Source of the DNA: Betaproteobacteria bacterium
Lineage (GTDB): Bacteria; Pseudomonadota; Gammaproteobacteria; Burkholderiales; Burkholderiaceae_C
DNA length: 5,905 bases
Assembly: GCA_005882155.1 (NCBI GenBank)
Contig: VBCQ01000059.1
Coordinates: 1 to 5,905 of the forward strand
Direction: 5' to 3'
Shown one piece after another: positions 4,835-5,905 of the stretch. A model generated the notes under the pieces. That model saw only the letters and a list, made by a program, of their open reading frames with translations. It made no database searches and was not told the DNA's origin. The position numbers and the translations under genes are program-made. The stretch's first letter is position 1. Every line of letters begins with the position of its first letter.

Positions 4835-5905
4835 TCACCGCGCCGCACTCACGCGCCACACGATATTGCCGACATCATCGGCCACTAACAGCCCGCCGCG
4901 CTTGTCGATCGCAACGCCCACCGGCCGGCCATAGGCTTCGCCGTCGGGGCTCAAGAAGCCGCTCAGCACATCGATAGGCTGACCCGCAGGCTTGCCGGCT
5001 TTGAAGGGGATGAACACGACCTTGTAGCCGCTGCGTGGATTGCGGTTCCACGAGCCATGCTCGCCGACGAAGACGCCGCTGCCGAAGCGATCGGGCAACG
5101 GCGCGCCGTCGGTCCACGCGAGGCCGAGTGCGGCGACATGCGCGCCGAGTGCGTAGTCGGGCACGCGTGCTTTCGCCACCAGGTCGGGCCGCGGCGGTTG
5201 CGGGCGATCGTCGACATGCTGGCCGTAGTAGCTGTAGGGCCAGCCGTAGAAACCGCCGTCGACGACGGAGGTGAGGAAGTCGGGCACGAGGTCGCTGCCG
5301 AGCTCGTCGCGCTCGTTCGACACTGTCCACAGCTGGCCGGTCGTCGGCTCCCACACCATGCCGTTCGGGTTGCGGATGCCCGACGCGAACATGCGGTGCG
5401 CACCGGTTCGCGTGTCGACTTCCCAGATCGCGGCGCGGCCTTCTTCCTTGTCCATGCCGTTCTCGCCGACGTTGCTGTTCGAGCCCACCGTCACGTAGAG
5501 CTTGGAGCCGTCGCGGCTTGCGATGACGTTCTTCGTCCAGTGGTGGTTCAGCGGCCCGCCGGGCAGGTCGATGACTTTCGTCCCGGGTGCGGTGATCTGC
5601 GTCTGCCCTTCGACATACGGAAAGCGCCACAGCGCGTCAGTCGCCGCGACATAGAAATCGTTGCCCACGAGCGCCATGCCGAACGGCGAATTGACGCCCG
5701 CGACGAATACCGTTCGCGTTTCGGGGATGCCGTCGCCATCGGCGTCGCGCAGCAGCGTGATGCGATTCGCGCTCGGGCCGCCCGCGCCGGCGCGCTTCAT
5801 CAATCGCTTCATGACCCAGCCCTTGATGCCTTTGCCGTCTTCGGGCTTCGGCGGTGCTGCCGTTTCGGCGACGAGCACGTCGCCGTTCGGCAGCACGTAG
5901 ACCCA
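4835..5905 (-). CDS. PQQ-dependent sugar dehydrogenase, sorbosone dehydrogenase-like (5' partial)
   Basis: These are the C-terminal 356 residues of a six-bladed beta-propeller enzyme of the soluble glucose/sorbosone dehydrogenase family (GSDH domain). The frame is open to the window edge (WVYVLPNGDVLVAET), so the signal peptide and first blade lie outside; the GTG near 5896 is an internal valine codon. Counting from the first visible residue, family motifs are GGPLNHHW (about 116-123), VTVGSNSNVGENG (about 128-140), GIRNPNGMVW (about 176-185) and GEHGSWNR (about 281-288). The His of HHW and the Arg-Asn of RNPNG align by motif with PQQ-contacting residues of soluble glucose dehydrogenase. D-A-D-G-D-G (about 54-59) resembles a calcium-binding loop. 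Members oxidise sugars or related alcohols and aldehydes in the periplasm using PQQ, though many are uncharacterised. The gene converges on the TonB receptor with a 22-bp gap and no hairpin between them. Confidence 0.9.
   Translation of the reverse strand, partial: WVYVLPNGDVLVAETAAPPKPEDGKGIKGWVMKRLMKRAGAGGPSANRITLLRDADGDGIPETRTVFVAGVNSPFGMALVGNDFYVAATDALWRFPYVEGQTQITAPGTKVIDLPGGPLNHHWTKNVIASRDGSKLYVTVGSNSNVGENGMDKEEGRAAIWEVDTRTGAHRMFASGIRNPNGMVWEPTTGQLWTVSNERDELGSDLVPDFLTSVVDGGFYGWPYSYYGQHVDDRPQPPRPDLVAKARVPDYALGAHVAALGLAWTDGAPLPDRFGSGVFVGEHGSWNRNPRSGYKVVFIPFKAGKPAGQPIDVLSGFLSPDGEAYGRPVGVAIDKRGGLLVADDVGNIVWRVSAAR

Noticed and set aside
3673..4848. A 391-codon minus-strand open frame opposite the TonB receptor
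   Set aside because: The translation is Arg/Ala-rich without recognisable motifs, while the plus strand encodes a complete receptor with clear family motifs; this is a GC-driven shadow.
1..5905. CRISPR array, tRNA/rRNA genes, phage or defence genes
   Set aside because: No spaced direct repeats, tRNA-like cloverleaf or rRNA sequence was seen, and all sizeable genes have other clear family assignments.

Overview
The window is a high-GC, gene-dense stretch. Codon usage and the style of the proteins (a CurA-type reductase, a DUF3455 lipoprotein, a DUF2891 protein, a TonB receptor and a PQQ-type sugar dehydrogenase) suggest a betaproteobacterium, probably Burkholderiales. That placement is inferred from the sequence, not searched.

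Layout: (1) positions 2-760, plus strand, the C-terminal three quarters of a CurA-like NADP-dependent oxidoreductase cut by the window start. (2) 823-1353, plus strand, a DUF3455 lipoprotein. (3) 1340-1510, a 171-bp non-autonomous transposable element (MITE-like) with 30-bp terminal inverted repeats and a TTA direct repeat on each side. (4) 1497-2534, minus strand, a DUF2891 protein of unknown function, convergent with the lipoprotein gene. (5) 2542-4812, plus strand, a TonB-dependent outer-membrane receptor, divergent from DUF2891 with start codons almost touching. (6) 4835-5905, minus strand, a PQQ-dependent sugar (sorbosone/glucose-type) dehydrogenase whose N-terminus lies beyond the window end.

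The most unusual region is the element at 1340-1510. It sits exactly where two convergent genes meet, and each inverted repeat supplies the last codons and the stop codon of the gene that runs into it, so both unrelated proteins end in the same residues (RTYP). Removing the element and one TTA copy in silico restores a different stop codon for each gene. This shows that the two genes originally overlapped tail to tail by 25 bp and that the insertion landed inside the overlap while changing each protein by only a few residues.

Functionally, the TonB receptor (outer membrane) and the PQQ enzyme (periplasm) could be linked through cofactor or substrate uptake, but that is only a context-based hypothesis. 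The other genes show no evident shared pathway. I saw no RNA genes, CRISPR arrays, transposase genes or prophage signals.
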